DNA of 64,000 nucleotides. Origin: Hoplostethus atlanticus (Eukaryota > Chordata > Actinopteri > Trachichthyiformes > Trachichthyidae). The translations under genes and the position numbers were made by a program. Within the stretch, counting starts at the first letter, position 1. Every line of letters begins with the position of its first letter. Positions 60,401 through 64,000 of this stretch are shown here, piece by piece. Below the pieces are notes generated by a model. The model made no database searches. It was not told the origin of the DNA and was given only the letters and a program-made list of their open reading frames with translations. Location of the stretch: NCBI GenBank assembly GCA_034670405.1, contig JAXDDX010000060.1:186001-250000 (forward strand). Reading direction: 5' to 3'.

Positions 60401-62929
60401 CTTGGATCAGATCTGCTCTTGCCTGCAGCAGTCTCGGCCTAACCTGACTCACATCCAATAGTGAAACCAGAGACACTGCATCAACATGATGCCGAGATAT
60501 GGTAGTGAAAGGAAACCAGTCTTTCTACTGTTTGTAAACAAAGGAATGTTTATTTCATGGGGTGTGAGCACAGTTGGTTCATTTTTTAGTGCTTTACACA
60601 GTTGCATGTGTCTCCGCACACACACAGCTCATGAGCAGAGCCTAAAGTCATTAATGTTAATGTGTGTGTGCATCCTTCTCTATTCCCTCTGCGACTCTAT
60701 ATATAGGGCTGTAATGATAGCCAGCTCGGGGAGATGAGAGTAGTGAATTAATAAGCCTTGGTAGAAGATCTCTGCAATGTCTCTAGACAATGCTGAGGCT
60801 CTCTGTGGAAAAGCAGATGAGATGTTAGAGGATGTTACAGACTTTTTCTTTCACGTTTCTTTTCACTGCATTTCCACAAACTGAAAATGAATTGATTTCT
60901 GGTGGAGCAAAATTGGTTTCATTTTAATTGGAAATTAATTTCTGTCTCAGTCCTTCTTCTTGAGATTCTGAAGTGAACATCTGATTTATTGATGAGCCTC
61001 TGGAGCAATCTTGTGTGGGATACATCTTGTTGAAAGGGGTTAGAGGGTTAAATTAAAGATTACGTTGTGTGATCATCAAGCTAAAGAGCGTAATGACTCT
61101 GCTACAGCAATAATAGTAATAGTCGCCAAACACAGTCCACAACTTTGTTCTCTCATACTTCTATTACTATTATGAAATATGGGAGAGCAGGAGCAGAAAA
61201 CAGGAACAAAAATGCAGGAATGGCTATATGAGTATGCTGTCCATTTTTGAATGAAATTAGGGAATGAGATTTGTAAAAGAATGAAGTGACAGATGCTATT
61301 TAGCAGCAATATGAAAGGTAGACACAGTGTGTTCCATCATGCCCAGTGCAGCATTGAGTCAGTGTGGTTTGAGGACAGGACCCCTCCCCATCTTTCCATT
61401 CCTGTGATGCTAAGCCAGATGAGCCAACGTCCAACCAGAAAGGGGTGAGCCGGGGATAAGATGCCCTAGTTGCTAGGAGTGATTGACTGTCTCTGTCTCC
61501 CCTCAGAGAGTATATGTGTGTGTGAAGTGAGGACAACACACAGCTCTCTGGTTCCCAAGGCTTTATGACATGCTGTGCATTGCTCCTCGAGCTGCAGCAG
61601 CCACGGTCCAGTTTCCTGTGATCTGGCAACTGGGTGGCAAATGTGTACCCTCCCTGTTAGCAACATCATATCACCCAGCTATGTGTATGTGGGTGGCTGT
61701 GGAGCTTGTGGGTTCATGGGAATGTTTGGCAGAAATATCATCACTCGGCTGAGTCCTAGAATCATGTTATTACATGTTATTCAATATAAAGTCTCTGCAT
61801 GAAAACCCTGAGACTATAATGAATCATTGGTCTTTCGTATTACAGAATAATAGATTAAAATAACGTTTATTGTATATTGTATACTGTATATTATATCCGC
61901 TGCTGCATAACTGTAGTTTCCCCTTGGGGACAATAAAGAGCGATCTAAATCATCATCTAAATCTAACACTTGGCCAGACCTTAGTGATCACAGATTTCCA
62001 GGGTTAAAATGTAATGGAGCCTTGCCAGTGACCCTTTTTAGGTGGCATACAAAAAAAAAAAAATGTGTCCAGTTGCACCCTCGTGTCCAAACTGGATTGG
62101 CCCCTCCAGGGGTCATGACCCCTCTTCTGTCCACTTAAGTCACTGATTTTGTGACACAGGCCCTTAATCCAGACAAAATGGAGGGTTGTTGCACTTTGCA
62201 CCCGGTGCCACTCCAGGCATCTGTTTACCACCATTAACATTCAACTGAGCAAAGTCACATTCAGACGCTAATCAATTGATCAATATTTGTTCCTCTGTTG
62301 CATTTACTGCAAAGTGAGCCTAACAATTTATAATGTGGCTGACTGCTGTGTTTGCCAATAAGCATCATTTGTCCTCAAAGGTCCAACGGAAACGCAGAAT
62401 AATGTCTGTTATCTTCCTTTAACTAATGGGCTTTTTTAAGTTGGGAGTTGGATGAGATGCAGAACAGGTTCTCATGTTCAGATACAATCAGTCAGATACT
62501 GTGGAGGCTGCGTGCCCCCGAGGACGACGAGACCAGGCCAGAACAGACAGTCCTCACCTGTTTGCTTTGTGTTGACCATCTGTTAGAAAGCTTTACAATA
62601 CTAGCTTGTGATAGCAGGATTAGTATTTTGAAGCTGTTGGTGGCAGCCATAAACTGAATGGCTGAGATTGAAACCTACTGGCTAACACTGGGACACAATT
62701 AGAAGAACTATGCCAATAGGTCAATATCTCTATTAGGTTTTCATTTCATTATAACAGACTGCACAAAACTACTCTGCATTACCAACCCCTCAGTCAGACT
62801 AATGCATTGTACAGACAGGAGTTACACTTTCTCCCTTGAATAAATGGGATAAATGGAAAAGCTTTTACACTGCAACTAACTGTGTAGTTCGTCTTAATGT
62901 GTTCAGATATGATACCATCTGAAATGGTT
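57490..62929. other. Intergenic, no supported gene; candidate regulatory DNA
   Basis: No gene recognised. Stretches at 58040-58270, 58690-59010 and 60840-60990 are AT-rich, non-repetitive and dense in homeodomain-type TAATTA/ATTAAT cores, plus one ATGCAAAT octamer near 58843. A retroelement-like fragment lies at about 61890-61965. Confidence 0.45.
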
Positions 62930-63035
62930 AGGCAAGGCAAGGCAAGGGAAGCTTATTTGTATAGCACCTTTCATACACAAGGCAGTTCAAAGTGCTTTAC
63001 ATGAGGCATTAAAATACATTTTAAACAAGGACATT
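62930..63035 (+). repeat. Interspersed fish repeat (TTTCATACACAAGGCAGTTC)
   Basis: GGCAAGGCAAGGCAAGGGAA, then TTATTTGTATAGCACCTTTC, ATACACAAGGCAGTTCAAAG and TGCTTTACAT: a sequence I recognise as a very common dispersed repeat in fish genomes. The remainder to 64000 shows nothing I can name. Confidence 0.75.
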
Positions 63036-64000
63036 TATAAAGACATAAAATGAAATAATTTTTTTATAATTTTATATTAAAATGAGTTAATTCTCACTAC
63101 TTTCAAACCACTGCGAGGTAAATGGAGCAGACACCTGTGAGTGAGTGTAAATTAAGATGACGTTAGGATTTTAATGTACAGAATGAAACCCAGCAGAATA
63201 ATTTACTGGTGGATTCTCCTTGTTGCAGAAACATTATGACAGTCAAAGCCTGAAAGTGAACAGAAGCCGTACCAGAGGACCACAATCTGCTACGCAGTCT
63301 GTCTTCTGTAAGATATTTAAGGCTCATTCTTCCCTTGCCACAAGAACCTTTCATTCTAGCCCTCCTGCAGACTACAGCCACACCAGCTCTTAGTTTTTCA
63401 AAGAGACCTTAATCATTTTAATATGAAAGCTGCTAAGTACCCCCAATAATCACTTTGATGAAATGGAGGACATTTTAAACAGTCCCCCCCACCTCATTTC
63501 AGCTTTTCACCCCTTCCTTTCATCATTCTTTCATTGTTCCAGCTCCATTGACTAATGCTGGATCTTTATATGTCATGTAATTTACAACCTTTCAGCCTGT
63601 CCTACTTCCATCTTAATTCATCTTCCTTTGGTGTTGTCTACCTTTTCAACTCAAAGTGACCAATCTTTAAGATTTTAGCTTGAGGGTTGTGTGGACCTCT
63701 GTACTTGAAGGTATATATACTTTTTCATGTTATACCTAGATAGAGTGCCTCGTTTGGGTTCTTGGTAAAAGCCATTCAAACAGAAATTAATGAATGAAAT
63801 GAAGAGAAATCATCATCTTAATTTGGCATGAAACAAAGTGTTTTTGTGTTGATTCAAAGTGATTGGACACTGAAACGTGCTGCAACTACCCCAATGCCTC
63901 TCATTCTTTTAGCATTTTGTGGCTATTTGTCTGCTCATTACCAAAGAGCCAAACCATGGATTCCAGTCTTACCTGGATTATAGACTATAATAGTATTGTC

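Overview
This 64 kb window is vertebrate genomic DNA, almost certainly from a teleost (ray-finned) fish. The genes are split into short exons with GT-AG introns. Introns and spacers carry tRNA-derived SINEs of a kind I know from fish, foldback DNA elements and many CA/GT, ATT and CT microsatellites. There are no bacterial operons, CRISPR arrays or phage genes. The gene order oxsr1 - slc22a13-like - xirp1 matches the linkage of OXSR1, SLC22A13/14 and XIRP1 on human 3p22.

Layout. (1) Positions 1-11985, plus strand: the 3' part of oxsr1, the WNK-regulated Ste20-type kinase. Fourteen coding exons run from the catalytic HRDLK loop to the C-terminal CCT domain, followed by a ~2.7 kb 3'UTR. The N-lobe exons lie left of the window. 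(2) 12596-19635, plus strand: a complete ten-exon slc22a13-like transporter of 538 residues. Introns 1 and 2 are full of foldback elements and a minisatellite. (3) 33097-21221, minus strand, convergent with the transporter: a Xin actin-binding-repeat gene, best called xirp1. Five N-terminal exons, one giant exon and two LIM-domain exons can be placed. Splice phases let the five N-terminal exons join directly to the LIM exons, giving a 384-residue LIM protein with no Xin repeats, or to the giant exon. The giant exon carries an apparent one-base frameshift and only about five weak Xin repeats. (4) 33.1-64 kb: about 31 kb with no gene I can support. It holds SINE/LINE fragments, microsatellites, G-rich tracts, a run of RFX X-box-like motifs between 44.6 and 51.1 kb, and non-repetitive stretches that resemble conserved non-coding elements.

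The three genes do not form one pathway. OXSR1 phosphorylates cation-chloride cotransporters, SLC22A13-type proteins carry organic anions, and Xin proteins bind actin in striated muscle (and, for the XIRP2 paralogue, in hair cells). Their adjacency reflects conserved synteny. All exon coordinates come from reading splice sites and phases by eye. The three coding sums (oxsr1 391 codons plus one base, slc22a13-like 539 codons, xirp1 LIM form 385 codons) come out in frame, which supports the models.
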